Numbered from the stretch's first letter, positions 1 through 11,066 are shown. The stretch is DNA of 64,000 nucleotides from Paraconiothyrium sp. Pb-2020 (GCA_022419385.1 JAJUBI010000007.1:2947768-3011767), one strand, 5' to 3'. Numbers and translations: made by a program. Notes: generated by a model not told the origin, from the sequence alone.

Positions 1-315
1 TTGCAGAGGCTGAATCTACCAAGACCAGCAAGTAGTTGGCTGAACGGGACCTGCGTGGACCTGCCTGCTCATGCGCGCTGCGGTGTCTTCTATTCGGCGA
101 AAGGTGACAATTGTGAGGCACAGCTGTTCACAATGGAAGCCTGCTACAATACGACTGAGACGTATGTGAATACGGTGGTATTTATGCCAGAGGAACGACC
201 GGTTGGCGCCATGTGGAAAAGCATGTTTATCCGATGTGGCCTCACCGTACCGGAACCGGCATTGATTGATCCCAGCATTCTTGGAGGTGCACTAAAGAAG
301 CCCGGCGGAGGCTGA
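1..315 (+). CDS. C-terminal part of an unidentified small protein, cut by the window edge
   Basis: An open frame runs from the first base to a TGA at 313-315 (104 residues visible). There is no ATG near its beginning, so the start lies to the left of the window. The visible part has five cysteines (in NGTC, ARCG, DNCE, EACY and IRCG contexts) and N-glycosylation sequons (NGT, NTT), which suggests an exported protein. No signal peptide can be seen because the N-terminus is missing. I do not recognise the family. It could also be the last exon of a longer gene. Confidence 0.45.
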   Translation: MQRLNLPRPASSWLNGTCVDLPAHARCGVFYSAKGDNCEAQLFTMEACYNTTETYVNTVVFMPEERPVGAMWKSMFIRCGLTVPEPALIDPSILGGALKKPGGG

Positions 316-871
316 AGGAAGGAAGATGGCCACATTATTCTCGTCAAAAAGTAGGAACAAAGAGAGGTCAGCACATCGGAAGCTCAACATAAAAGAAGAT
401 GCGCCACGCTCCAAAGCACTCATGCAGCCGGCCCGGGCCAAGAAAGACTTCGCATATAGTGCTGAAGCAGAGAGTTCGGTGGAAGTACGGTAGAAGAATC
501 AACAACGTATAGGGCGAGGGTTCGAGCGCAAATGTTCATCGGGGGAAGGAGCGGCGGCAGCGCTAGGCGAGATTTGGCTAGTACAAGACTCTCGAAGTTA
601 TGACGCGACTCGTCAACAACGATCAGAGGCATTCTTCTCTTACCTCAATAGCATCACAGTTGGCATTTGGAGATATCCGCGTCCTGAACGCGAAGCGTAA
701 CTCTTGTTCGTCCGCTGTGCTTGAAACAAGTGAGAATCAACAATGGTTACTAACGACAGCATGCGCTACGTTGCCATTGCAAATTGCTAACAGTCCAGCG
801 CCAGTAGACGTTGCTATCTTCCCTTTGACTCTATGGACATCTCGGGCAACGTTGAGCGGCCAGCATCGACG
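316..871. other. Intergenic stretch, no gene seen
   Basis: The short open frames here lack family features or splice context. It presumably holds the 3' end of the left-edge gene and the promoter of the next gene. The in-frame ATG at 833 could be an alternative start for the downstream gene, adding 13 residues. Confidence 0.4.
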
Positions 872-1924
872 ATGTCGCAGACAAACCTGAAGAAACTGGA
901 GCGGCTGAAATATCGCGTTTGGACACAACAGCATTCCTTAGTGCTGCAGCACTACCTGCAGGGAAGAAATATCCCCATCGGCGGCACAATGGATCTCAAC
1001 GAGCTTTTCAAGAAAGCTGTTCTGGTCACCCTCTGCTGTAATCGGACGACGGTCAGCCCTTACAAGTTGTCGGACATCGGAATTACCACGTACGTAAAGT
1101 AAATATGGATTTGTCACACTAGGTGTCTCTTTTGGGCAATTGAAAGGCCGCACTCTGCTGACGCGTATTGGTTTCTTAGCTTCGACAGGCGGAGTCTCAA
1201 TACAGAAGGGCTCATCGACACATTTGCTGGTCCTCACGCCGAGAATTACTTATCCCATCTCTGGTCTATGCACCTTATTCTGAAAGAGTACGCCCACCTT
1301 CCGGCTGGCAACGGTAATCCTGACGCTTACCACTTCGGTACTTCTGTCTTTGCTTCGAAAGACGAGGTGGTCGATTTCCTCACGCAAATCTGGAACCAAC
1401 CAATGGATGAAGAGAACGTCGAGCTTGGCCTTCGTCCTGTCATTTGCCTACAGCATGGAAACACGAACGGATCAACGGCGTTATGGCTAGATCTTGGATT
1501 CGACCCTGCGAATATGGACACAACGATTGCCGTATTGGATAACCAAGTGATTGCGCAGCAAAGCAAACTTACCCGGAATCCCTACGCTGATCTCGACTAT
1601 CTTCTCAGCCAATTCAAAATTCAACCTGACGACTCCGACAATTGTGGCAACGCGGCGACGTACATCACCATCTCGTCTATACTCTCCGCCTTAAGGAAGC
1701 ATCTATACCAGTCGCCTACGAACCCGAAATCGAAGCCTGGGCAACACGGTCAATCTGCCTCGAAGACTGCTCAGATGGTCGTGAATGAGCTGTTAGAGCG
1801 ACCGACCCCTTCCCCACCCGTAGGAACAGAGGTCTATTGTCTCCGTTGCGCAAGCAGGGACCATTTCTTCACCGAGTGCCCCCATACAGATCTCGACCAT
1901 CCAAATATCGATTGGGTTGAGTGA
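872..1924 (+). CDS. Degenerate DEDDh exonuclease-like protein with CCHC zinc knuckle (paralogue of next gene)
   Basis: Exons are 872-1089 and 1180-1924; the intron (gtacgt...ttag, branch ctgac) restores frame and gives 320 residues. The protein aligns along its length with the gene at 2762-3886, so the two are paralogues of the fungal Gfd2/YDR514C-like DEDDh family. Every catalytic position that is acidic or His in the neighbour is changed here. The first motif VDMEW is replaced by LCCNR (D to C55, E to N57). The middle GHAVDND is QHGNTNG. The third HNAGND is DNCGNA. The zinc knuckle is kept: C-x2-C-x4-H-x4-C near the C-terminus (CLRCASRDHFFTEC), but the Cys-rich tail that follows it in the neighbour is gone. 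Expected to be non-catalytic; it may still bind nucleic acid, or may be on the way to becoming a pseudogene. The start at 872 is preferred over 833 for its better context. Confidence 0.7.
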
Positions 1925-2761
1925 TTAGGTCTTCTAACCTTTTGAGAAAGCGCTGTGGCCTAGATGCGCAAGAAAGGCCTGTGCAATCTTCTTCCCAACC
2001 CTTTCTTTGGGCGGCCAGGACCTACAAAGACTTTCTGATGAGGACAATGTACATCTGGATTGACTTTCAGGCTTCGTGTGACAACACACGCAGTTGCTCG
2101 AGTTGCTGAAACATGTGTCATGTTGCTCTGCGCTTACGCTTAGAGCCCGACAGACGCGTAGGTAGGTTCTGAGCTGCACAGCATGCTTGCTTTGTGCGTC
2201 GACATGCGAATGACTCGGCGTAAGATTCCACCTAAATCGGCCAATTACTCTCCGTTTCCTCTATCCCCTCTTCTGTCGTCCATTTTCATCAATTCGTGGA
2301 AAGTGATGTTTACTACTGCCTTTCCTGTTTATAGGCTCATAACATTCTTTTAGACCATCCTATTCACCCACTATTACATTGATTTTTATGTTCTGCTTCA
2401 ATTTTCACGAACAAACGGTCCCATGACAACTCTGTGAGCCTTCGCTGCCGTTTTGCGCGATCGCTTCCGGTGAAAACGTCACGGGCATCCATAATGCGCT
2501 CTTCTTCACCGGCTCCAGGCAAATATAACTTGCGTTCTCATGACAATAGCACAGGGCCTTCTTGTTGCACAATGTTCACGATAGCCACAATAGCTATTCA
2601 CTATAAAGTCCCCCACGCGCTAGGCTACCACACTCAACCCAACCCAAAACGGTACGATCCATACCCGGTTCGTGCTTAATCAGGTTCCACTCGAGCCTTC
2701 CGATAATAAGCATATGTACCAACCCTCTTTCTGGTAGAGTGTTCAGCCCATACCTCGCGCC
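1925..2761. other. Intergenic region with TATA-like promoter of the exonuclease gene
   Basis: No convincing gene in about 840 bases. A TATAAA lies at 2602-2607, about 155 bases before the next ATG, and CT-rich tracts occur around 2255-2330. The open frame at 2434-2679 has no family features. Confidence 0.35.
2602..2607 (+). promoter_or_regulatory. TATA-box-like element
   Basis: A TATAAA hexamer sits about 155 bases upstream of the ATG at 2762. The position fits a core promoter with a leader of roughly 100-130 bases, but fungal TATA boxes are not decisive. Confidence 0.3.
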
Positions 2762-3886
2762 ATGTCAACGAACTATCAACCCATGGCTTTAGATCAGCTC
2801 CAGCAGTTTCTATCGAACGGCTTCGAGCCGCGTGGCGGCCTGACGCAGCTGTCGCACATTCAGGCTGCCGCCCACGTCTTGAGGATGAAGCAGGCGCCTT
2901 ACATCATGTATGAAATTGATGCTCAGTTGAAGAATGCCTTGCTTGTTGGCGTCGACATGGAGTGGTATGAATCGAACCCCCAGTTCATCACCGAACTCGG
3001 CCTCTCGTCGCTACCCTTGCCGCCCCAGTCAACCACAGGTTTGTTAGGCAAGCCGATCCACACCCTTAACAACATGGAGGTTCATCACCTGAGGTTGAAG
3101 GAGAACGCCCACATGGTGAATGGGGAGAAGTGTGAGGGCCATCCGGAGGCATTCCAGTTCGGCACCACGTGCTTCGTCAATACTGCTGAGGCAAAGCAAG
3201 CGTTGACCGACATCTTTGTCCGTTACGATACAAACGGCAACCTACGACCTATCGTTCTGTTCGGTCACGCAGTAGACAATGATATCAACACGCTCCGTGA
3301 GAAGATCGGCTTCGACCTTGCGGCTCTAGGTGTCATCGTCTTGGTCCTGGATACTCAAGTGATGGCTCAAGAACTCGGCCTGGGCTCTGGCAATTCGATG
3401 AGCCTGAAGAACATCCTCGCGCAGTACAGCGTGGGGGAGAGGTACTTACACAATGCCGGCAACGACATCGCCCAAGCCATGGTCGCGGCATCCTTGCTCG
3501 CCGGTGAATATGTCACCGGGCGCGGTCGCTATCAACCAGAGAATCAGGCAGACGTTGATAACTTGAAGGCGACGGTGCGCAACCGTCAGATGCTCCACTG
3601 GGGAACTGAAGTGTTCTGCACCAACTGCAACAGCAAGGACCATTTCGTTCGCCAATGCCCCAACACGTACCTCTGCGCTCGCTGTGTGAACAACCCGTAT
3701 TGGAAGCACAAGGCGACTACGCACCCGGTCGAGAAGTGCGTTCGGCCACCGTTTCCGTGTAAAGCCTGCGTCGAATCCACCAACCTGACACATCAGAGGG
3801 ATTCTATGACGCACTACGTCGAGGAATGCCCTTACGAGAAGTGTAAGTCCGGTGGCCTTTTCATTCCCCCTCAGTATTATGCTTAA
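2762..3886 (+). CDS. DEDDh 3'-5' exonuclease-like protein with CCHC zinc knuckle (Gfd2/YDR514C-like)
   Basis: Single exon, 374 residues, ATG in gccATGtc context. It has an RNase H-fold DEDDh exonuclease pattern: D65 and E67 in VGVDMEWYE, an aspartate at 172 or 174 in GHAVDNDI, and H235/D240 in HNAGND, which gives the H-x4-D spacing of the DEDDh group. C289, C292, H297 and C302 form a CCHC zinc knuckle (C-x2-C-x4-H-x4-C), followed by more Cys pairs (CARC, CKAC) to the end. The family is known from fungi as Gfd2/YDR514C-like C-terminal domains; an RNA or DNA 3' end as substrate is an inference. It lies 837 bases downstream of its degenerate paralogue on the same strand. All expected catalytic residues are present, so an active nuclease is likely. 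Confidence 0.8.
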   Translation: MSTNYQPMALDQLQQFLSNGFEPRGGLTQLSHIQAAAHVLRMKQAPYIMYEIDAQLKNALLVGVDMEWYESNPQFITELGLSSLPLPPQSTTGLLGKPIHTLNNMEVHHLRLKENAHMVNGEKCEGHPEAFQFGTTCFVNTAEAKQALTDIFVRYDTNGNLRPIVLFGHAVDNDINTLREKIGFDLAALGVIVLVLDTQVMAQELGLGSGNSMSLKNILAQYSVGERYLHNAGNDIAQAMVAASLLAGEYVTGRGRYQPENQADVDNLKATVRNRQMLHWGTEVFCTNCNSKDHFVRQCPNTYLCARCVNNPYWKHKATTHPVEKCVRPPFPCKACVESTNLTHQRDSMTHYVEECPYEKCKSGGLFIPPQYYA

Positions 3887-4938
3887 TGGTCCTCTTCAGC
3901 ACGGACGTTTCTGCTCCTTTCCCTTGGGAAGGTAAGTAGCAGGTTATACTCGCTTACATGTTGGAACGATCACTGCTAATGGGTAGCGTCAGTTGACTGC
4001 CAGTCCCGAGCAACAGCTTCTGTTCTACTCCTCTCTTTTCGGTAGCGGCTATCCCTCCCTATGCTAGCGGACATGGCATGGAGCATCTTATTTCCTTACG
4101 ATGAACTGATAGAGTAGTATAACATATCTGGGAAAACAATTCAAATGAATTTGCAAATCGAAGATCCAACAGTGAGAGTGATTCGTATAAACCGTCATAG
4201 TGATATGAATCTTAGAACTTCAACACATTGCTCGTAGTCGTCGCTAGTGTGTTTGACTAAGACCATACGGAGCTCTCAAGGTCTAAAACCAGGGGCTGAC
4301 ATGCGCCATTTGGGTTGCTCGGCAGCCTGTCAACTTTCATACAGACTATGTTATAGCAAGTGGTCGTGAGATCCTAGCGTTCGAATGGCCCAATTGTGCC
4401 CAGCGTCAGGCCCACTCACGGCGCTGTTCTGGCCATGATGAACACTTCGACTGCATATAGTACCCTCGATGAGATAATGACTCGACAGGCTTACCTTCAA
4501 CCTAAAGTTAGCCAGATATACGCTTCTGGATAATAAACCTTGACTGCTGGAAGATGGATGGGCTTTTGCACGATGTTCTTAATGAATGGGTAAAAAAGCT
4601 AGTGGAAGAATATGTAAGTTTAGTCCACGATTTCACTAAGATATCAAGTCTTATTTTCATTACACAGAGGACTATGACGCATGAATAGACAAATTCGAGT
4701 GCCTCGTTTGGGAAGTGATCAATTCAAATTTCATATCGAAATGCATACCCGCCAGAGGGCTAGAGTACAGTTCATACCAGGACGGATTACACTTGTACAA
4801 ACCCTTCTCCACACTCATCTGTTCCCCTGCTCCCATCCTTTGTGCGCGAACTATCGCAAAGGCCCTCATTCCCAAGTCATTTCTTTCATTGTGACCCGAC
4901 TATCACCCCAGCGGACAGAACGTAGATTTGAGTTTCCA
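3887..4938. other. Intergenic region, no gene seen
   Basis: About 1 kb between two convergent genes. The sequence is AT-richer than the flanks and has no open frame with recognisable content. The plus-strand frame 4681-5139 overlaps the end of the next gene in antisense and is treated as its shadow. Confidence 0.35.
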
Positions 4939-6064
4939 TCAAATAACCCTGCAATTTTCGAGGTCTCCAGTGTTCCTAACGCCTTGAGCCGGAATAAGAT
5001 AGCTGCGTGCGCGGTCGCCGTTCACATATACCGAGAGCGAGAGCGAGTAACCCATCCCGGAACGCTCGTTATTGCAGATCGCAGACGTTCCACTCAGACT
5101 CTGGAAGAGAACCTTGAAATTCGCGTTCTCATTGCCTGACGTGAAGAAACCGGCGGCACGCACAAAATGAGTGATGCGAACAAGTCGCACCTCGTCAATT
5201 GAACTTGCGGACGATGAGGGCGCGTGGTGTAGGATAGGTGGACCGTGAACAGCGATATAGCAGTTTGCATTCAAGCCATACAACTCCCGCCACGCTAACA
5301 GAGTCATGAGCCGGAAACCGAGCGCTTGACCAATTCGTTCCCAGGCAGGAAACGCATCAACAATCGGCCCTGCGACTTCGAGACCCTTTCCGAATCGGAA
5401 CCGGAGCTTTTCGGATGCTTTGGTCCATTTAGCGAGTCGGCTAAGCTGGAGCTTGGTAAAACGGCCCGGATCTCGAGTGACCTCAATGGTGGCAGGGGCC
5501 CGCAGCAAGGGCACGTTGTCATCGAGACGTGGAACAAAGTCACCCATGTAAGCGTACAGATCAGCAGCTCTAATGCGGACATGGCGTATGGGGCGCAACA
5601 CTGGCAGGTATTCGTCGCGAAGCTTGCGGCATACCTGGGTTAGGCTTGTCACGTCAGCATTAGGCTTTCAATGATGGGTGAGAGGCAACTTACCCAAACG
5701 AAGAGTGCGAGAAGCTATATCCCAGCTGTTCGGTATTTCTTGCGATATATTTATAATTGCCTACGGATACTGGGTCCTCGTACGCCTCCCACCGTCGATA
5801 GCGAACAGTGACCGGGTGCTCCTTCGCGTCCGCCGCCAATATGTCGTACACCCTATTGCGTAGCTCACCGGGCAGGTCCAGGAATGGAAAGACGTCGCGC
5901 TGTCGCTGAATTGAGCCGCCTTCTGCAGCAATACGCATGTGCATGGATGAGCCATCGGAGGCGTCATTGCGATCGCTGGCGTTCTCGTATTTGGTGCTGG
6001 CATGGGGCGCCATGATAGACGTATCGGCAACAGAGATCGGAGGGTGCGGTTGATATGTCTCCAT
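4939..6064 (-). CDS. F-box-like (LPxELR motif) protein
   Basis: Exons on the minus strand are 6064-5694 and 5644-4939. The 49-base intron (gtaagt...gacaag) joins SFG to LTQVCRKLRDEY and gives 358 residues. About 60-70 residues in, FPFLDLPGELRNRVYDIL is the F-box-like motif typical of large ascomycete families (F-box/2EXR type), followed by LTQVCRKLRDEYLPVL, the usual second helix. Such proteins are assumed to be SCF ubiquitin-ligase adaptors or protein-interaction modules; no substrate-binding repeat (WD40, LRR) is visible. Codons upstream of the ATG at 6064 stay open but contain no further ATG; the ATG has a good context (accATGga). Confidence 0.75.
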
Positions 6065-6930
6065 GGTTTGGGTGAGGGAGCCGTAGAGCGAAGGTGGTGG
6101 GGGGTTCAGATATCTTTCGGCGTGCGCGAGGCGGGGGTTGTGGTAGGCGCTTACTCCCCCATGAACCTCAGGCACGTGCCTCAAGACCGGCTATGAAGTG
6201 AAGATAGTGTAGAGGTCCGATACCTAATGACGGGTGCTATGATTCACCTGAAGCTGCACTGACTAGGCCATTACTCCAGTAAATCGTTGGCTTATATCTC
6301 CATCATGTGAGCACATGTATTCAGTTTCCCCTATAGGCAGATACCTTCTAATACAATCTGACTCTGCCTTATTCTACATAAATTCAACTATGTGTTGCTG
6401 TTTAGCTGGGTCACGTTATGGCGGTAGAACGCCTGCACAAGCTCAAGCAAGGTATTGTGCTATACAAAAGCTCTTCAGCAACCTTCCCGTCTAAAAGCCT
6501 ATCTCATAGAATCTGACAAATTACAGCCTTTCTATATACTATAGAATGCTAGCTATTGGCCTTACCACTTCGGTACACCAAATCTTACAGCTTAGTCCCC
6601 TCTTTTAACAGAATTTAGCTAATAATTGACTTCCCATAGTACATTGATTGGCTGAAATCCTATAAAAATCTGTGAGACGTTTTCGAACCATTAGAATGGT
6701 GGCCGAGGAACTTTTGTATAGCACTGATAATGGACCGTGCACTTGCCAACTTAGTCTCCAATTACAATTTCATCGTAGGAGCACCAGACTCTTGGGTAAA
6801 CCCACAAAGCTGGGACGGCATCAAAGAAGGAACATCATAAAAATCTCGCTTTTAAGATCAAATTGATATATATATACCGAGAAGATATGCTCTACAAACC
6901 CCTATATCGCATCCATCCGAAACCTCGCGT
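6065..6930. other. AT-rich intergenic region
   Basis: Promoter of the F-box-like gene and downstream region of abfB (both on the minus strand). Visibly AT-rich from about 6290 to 6890, with a short (TA)n run near 6865-6876. No gene seen. Confidence 0.35.
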
Positions 6931-8433
6931 CTAAGCAAAGCTCGTGCTCACCGCCCAAGTAGCGTCAGCATTGAAAGAGCTAGCCGCATCAAACGCGTGA
7001 ACACCACCGTTGCTCGCAATGTAACCCACATTCTCGTAGTGGCGGATGTAACGGGTAGGGTATCCCCAAGCACGAATCGACTGGCCTGAACCGCCGAGCC
7101 CAGCGATGGAGCAGAAGGTAGCATCTTCCTTGAACAACTTTGAACCATCGTTCGCACTAAGCTGAAGAACGAAGTTGTTGTGACGGAGGTAACTTCCAGC
7201 TGTGTCCTTTGATTCGAAGGACCAGCACGCGCTGTTACCAAGACCCGTGCGAACGGTCCAGCTGGCTTGCTGCTTAAGGGCTGTGGCGCTTGATGAGGTG
7301 ACGACCTGGGTGTTGACGGTGGCGCCGGTGTGGGCCAGGTAGCGTGTGTCGTAGCCGGATGTAGTGGCACGAAGAGAGATGGATTGGCCGTTGGTGAAAG
7401 CTGTGCCGCTGTTCAAAGACGTAGTCGCATATTTGGCCGCCACGATGTTGGCTTGGACGGAGTTCTCAACATCATCCGAGGGATAACCGCTGGTCATCAC
7501 ACCCTCGTAAAAGGTACCTTGAGCACTAACACTGTTGTCACCACCAATGCCGAGAATGATGGCACCCTCCTTGTGCATAGGGTTGTAGCCAGAGGCGGTG
7601 GGGCGTGCACCACTGTAGTAGGTCGAGAGTGAGCCCGACGCAGCATTGCCACCTTTGAGTGCCCACTTGTTGGCCCCACCCTTGAGGACAGCAGTGAGGA
7701 AACGGTATGTGACAGTTGGGTCAGCGGTGTTTTGCTTTGAACCTTGACCGGAGAACAAGCCGTTTTCGAGATCAGCCATGACCCAAGGGCCGCTTCCCGA
7801 ACCACTACCCCAGGCACTATTTGTGCCGAAGTAGAGAGCCTCCATGTGACCATTCCCTGTATCCAAATTATTTGTTTCGGCGTTACCGTAATCAAAGCAG
7901 CAGCCATCGTTGTAGTGAGTCCCGTCGAAGATGGCATACATGCCTTCAGCGGCATCGCCTGTGGCTGAACCGCTGACCTTGTCGTTGCGGTAGCCCGTGC
8001 CAGGTGAAATGAAGACGCCATAGGCCTTGTTGCCGTTCAGTGTGACGGGTGCTCCAGTGGCACTGGCCAGATTGTCGTAGTGGTTAGTTTCCGGACCATT
8101 GAACCCGCCGGGAGGAGCCTGGGTGAGATGGTTGCCTTTGCCAGACTGGTCGTAAATGACGGTGATAAGGCATGTCGTGGAGGCACAGAAGGTATCTTGG
8201 GTGGCAGCATTAGCAACGCCGCCGGCAGAGACAGGTGCGATGTTGGTTGTAGTGTTGTCTGAACCACGCTTCACCTGGTAAAGCGAGCCGGAGAAGGCAC
8301 TGTAGAGCGCTCGAGTCGTCGAGTGTGCTGCAATGCAGGGAGTACCACCGGCCGAGTAAAGATCGCAAGGTCCGGCGGCGACGAGGGACCCTGTAGCCAT
8401 AAGGCCTAAAGCGATAGATAACCGTGAAGACAT
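6931..8433 (-). CDS. abfB: Secreted alpha-L-arabinofuranosidase B, GH54 plus CBM42
   Basis: Single exon, 500 residues, about the same length as Aspergillus AbfB (499). The first 20 residues are a signal peptide (MSSRLSIALGLMATGSLVAA), followed by the GPCDLYSAGGTPC start of the GH54 domain. The catalytic residues are seen as E223 in WVMADLENGLFSG (nucleophile) and D299 in GIGGDNS (acid/base), matching E221 and D297 of the Aspergillus kawachii enzyme with a two-residue offset. The last ~160 residues form the arabinose-binding CBM42 beta-trefoil, with repeats such as TRYLAHTG, SYLRHNNF and TRYIRHYEN. The enzyme releases arabinose from arabinan and arabinoxylan side chains outside the cell. The ATG at 8433 is chosen because the 13 upstream codons begin with GTG. 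A TATA-like tttaaaagg lies about 55 bases upstream. Confidence 0.96.
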   Translation of the reverse strand: MSSRLSIALGLMATGSLVAAGPCDLYSAGGTPCIAAHSTTRALYSAFSGSLYQVKRGSDNTTTNIAPVSAGGVANAATQDTFCASTTCLITVIYDQSGKGNHLTQAPPGGFNGPETNHYDNLASATGAPVTLNGNKAYGVFISPGTGYRNDKVSGSATGDAAEGMYAIFDGTHYNDGCCFDYGNAETNNLDTGNGHMEALYFGTNSAWGSGSGSGPWVMADLENGLFSGQGSKQNTADPTVTYRFLTAVLKGGANKWALKGGNAASGSLSTYYSGARPTASGYNPMHKEGAIILGIGGDNSVSAQGTFYEGVMTSGYPSDDVENSVQANIVAAKYATTSLNSGTAFTNGQSISLRATTSGYDTRYLAHTGATVNTQVVTSSSATALKQQASWTVRTGLGNSACWSFESKDTAGSYLRHNNFVLQLSANDGSKLFKEDATFCSIAGLGGSGQSIRAWGYPTRYIRHYENVGYIASNGGVHAFDAASSFNADATWAVSTSFA

Positions 8434-9462
8434 GATTGATTGCGCCTGGAGTACAGGCACCGCCTCATGCACGAGATTGTAGCCTTTTAAACTGTGCTAC
8501 CCACCTGTTGTCCATGTCTATACGACTAGTGTTATGGTCCGTCCATTTCCAAGGTTTCTGTGTTAATATATCAATATTTGAACTTCCTCCAATGGTTGGA
8601 ATTCACTTGGACGCGCCGCGGAACCACGGGTTATCGAGCAGCCGAGAGGTGGAGAATGAACACATCATGTCGGTCCTATGCCACCTAAAGCGGTGACCAC
8701 GAGATAGACTATGGCGAAAAGCTTATTGGAATCAAGAGAATGCTAGTCGCAATAGGCATCGTAGAGATTTGCACTACGCGTCCAAACTAGGAGTAATGCG
8801 GGGTCCCCGGATAATCTTGGGAAACGATCGGCCAAATGCCTATTCGCGGCAACAAGCCGGCAGTGAGAAAGTCGAGGTGGTAACGATTGGTGGATTGTTG
8901 TTGGTAGTATTGCGCGACTTGGCCTGCAAAGGTATCGTCGCATGTATACTGGGGAGCCATGTGTGAGAGGTTTGACCACGGGACCTTGCATTTGACCGAG
9001 GAAACTCCATCGCGTTGAAACATAGGGACCTCAGTCGACATTAATAATTTAGCGGGAAGCGAATGGGCCTCTTCAATGCTTGAATATCGGCATACCCAGT
9101 TCTTCAGCACACTAATGGCCCCGAGGGTCGACGACGCCGGACAAAAACAGCGGGAACGAACGACTGGAAAAATACAAATCTTCGGGACTGGGTAAGCAGC
9201 TCTGCCCTGATAGATTTTCGTGCGAATGTCTGACTCCAAAGATAAGTGTTCTGAGGTACGATGTGGTTGAGTGGGTGGTGGTGGTGTACGGTAGCAACAC
9301 CAAGCTTTCGCTAAAATAGCAAGTCAGGGGCGCCGCTCGACTGCCGCTACTGTCCACGACTACGCCTCTTTGGTGCATGTCAGCACGGCACCGTCGCGAT
9401 GCGCGTCTGTCCTCGCCCCGCCTGCAGAATGATGGGCCTTCCAGTACAGGACCTTTGTCAAC
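8434..9462. other. Divergent intergenic region between abfB and the P450
   Basis: About 1 kb with no convincing gene. A CCAAT motif occurs near 8590. On the abfB side a TATA-like element (cttttaaac on the plus strand) lies around 8483-8492. Overlapping short frames between 8740 and 9630 have no family content. Confidence 0.35.
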
Positions 9463-11066
9463 ATGTCGACCTTGCGAATCCTCGTCGTTGGAGTGGCAAT
9501 TGCCTTTTTGAGCGCGGCCTTGCTTGAGCGATGGCTCCGCGCGCACCCTGACCCGCAAGCACCGCCTGTGTTGTACCCCAGGGTTCCCTTTATCGGGCAC
9601 ATCATTGGCCTCTTAACAGAGGGCGCCAACTACTATAAGATTACTAGGTGAGTCCTTATATGCGGCCTTGCTGGTTTGACTAGAATTGACCACGTACAGT
9701 GCGCGATGCAGACACCCCATCTATACGCTGCCCATGCTCTCCTCGCAAACCTAAGTATCACCAGCCCCCACTTAGCCAGCTACATTCAACGGGCATCTTC
9801 GACCCTCCTTTTCGAACCCATTATCCTCCCCGTAACGCAACGCTTGGTTGGGTTTTCCAATGCGACCGTTGACGCGTTCCGCGATCATGAGGCGAAGAAA
9901 GCACATCAACCAAGCTTCATGGACCGCATGCACAACACACTGTATAGCTTGATGGGTCCGGCGGAAATTAAATATCAGGCAGCATCGTCTTGGACCAGAT
10001 AAGTCAACGGCTCGATGCGCTGCCGGCTGACGACAGACCCTTGTTTGAGTGGTGTCGCGATTTATTCGTGGAAGTCACCACATACGCGTTTTACGGTCCC
10101 GAAAATCCATTCGAGCTATACCCCGGCTTGGTAAAAGATTACTGGGTATGGGAAGATGAAATGATAGGTGTGATGGCGTCCCCATTGCCGCAAGTGACGA
10201 ACCGAAAGGCATATCTCGCTCGTGAGAAGGTAGCCAAGACCATGATCGAGTACGTAGAGAGGGAGCGATATACCAAGGCTAGTCCAGTCATACAGGAACG
10301 CATCCGCCTGCACAAGGAGCTCGGCATCTCGCTCGAAGACCAAGGTCGATCAGAGTTTGGCATGCTGTTCGGCACTCTCGTGAACGGCAGCATAACGGTA
10401 TTCTGGGTTTTAAACTACATATTTTCGCGACCGCCGCTCGTGGAAGACTTGCGTGCTGAGATTCAGAACGGCGCCTTCTCTGTAGATCACTCGACGAAGA
10501 CGGCCACCATTTCCTTCGAAGGCTTGCGGGATGCGTGCCCACTCTTGAATTCTGTCTTTCGGGAGACACTCCGCCTTATCGCCCCAATGACCTCTGCTCG
10601 CTTTGTCACCGAAGACACAATAGTGGCGGACACGTATAAGCTGCGTGCCCAATCTGTCGTCCAGATCGCTGGAGGTGTACTCCACGGCGACGAGGAAGTG
10701 TGGGGACCCGATTCGCGAGAGTTTAACCCCCAACGCTTTATTTCCACTCCTAATGGCACTAAAACAGGGTCAACGGACGCAGATAAACGTAGTGTGCACC
10801 CAGCGGCATTTCGTGGATTTGGTGGTGGTACTGTATTCTGTCCTGGCCGACATTTTGCGCAAATCGAGATTCTGTCACTTGTCGCTGGTCTACTTATGGG
10901 ATGGGATTTCAATCCTCCGAAAGGTGCAGAATTAATCGAATGGGATCCGCCGAAGGACGAGAAACGGATACCGATCGGAGTGATGAAGCCTTTAAGGGAT
11001 GTGGTTGTATCCATAAAGAGACGTGATGAGATGCGCGGCTTGAGGTGGTCGCTTCGAATGAGCTGA
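9463..11066 (+). pseudogene. Cytochrome P450 (CYP7/CYP8-like) interrupted by two frameshifts
   Basis: Exon 1 (9463-9647) encodes an N-terminal membrane anchor and the proline-rich hinge. After a 52-base intron (9648-9699) the frame reads SARCRHPIYTLPML, then hits a TAA at about 9752. Homology continues one frame over with ITSPHLASYIQRAS, and shifts again near 9985-9992 into LDQISQRLDAL. Both breaks look like single-base deletions in the same direction, and no GT-AG intron fits either. The rest is a clean P450: I-helix NGSITVFWVL without the usual acid-Thr pair (as in CYP7/8), the ExxR motif in FRETLR, FNPQRF, and heme-binding FGGGTVFCPGRHFA. The natural substrate is unknown. Either a recent pseudogene or two sequencing/assembly errors; the long intact third frame favours recent damage or error. 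Confidence 0.8.

Noticed and set aside
4681..5139. Plus-strand open frame of 152 codons
   Set aside because: Starts in non-coding sequence and runs antisense into the last exon of the F-box-like gene; no motif or signal peptide.
9751..9992. Additional introns to explain the P450 frame changes
   Set aside because: No GT-AG pair of plausible length joins the frames; the closest (gtatca...cttag) would be about 20 bases, too short for splicing.
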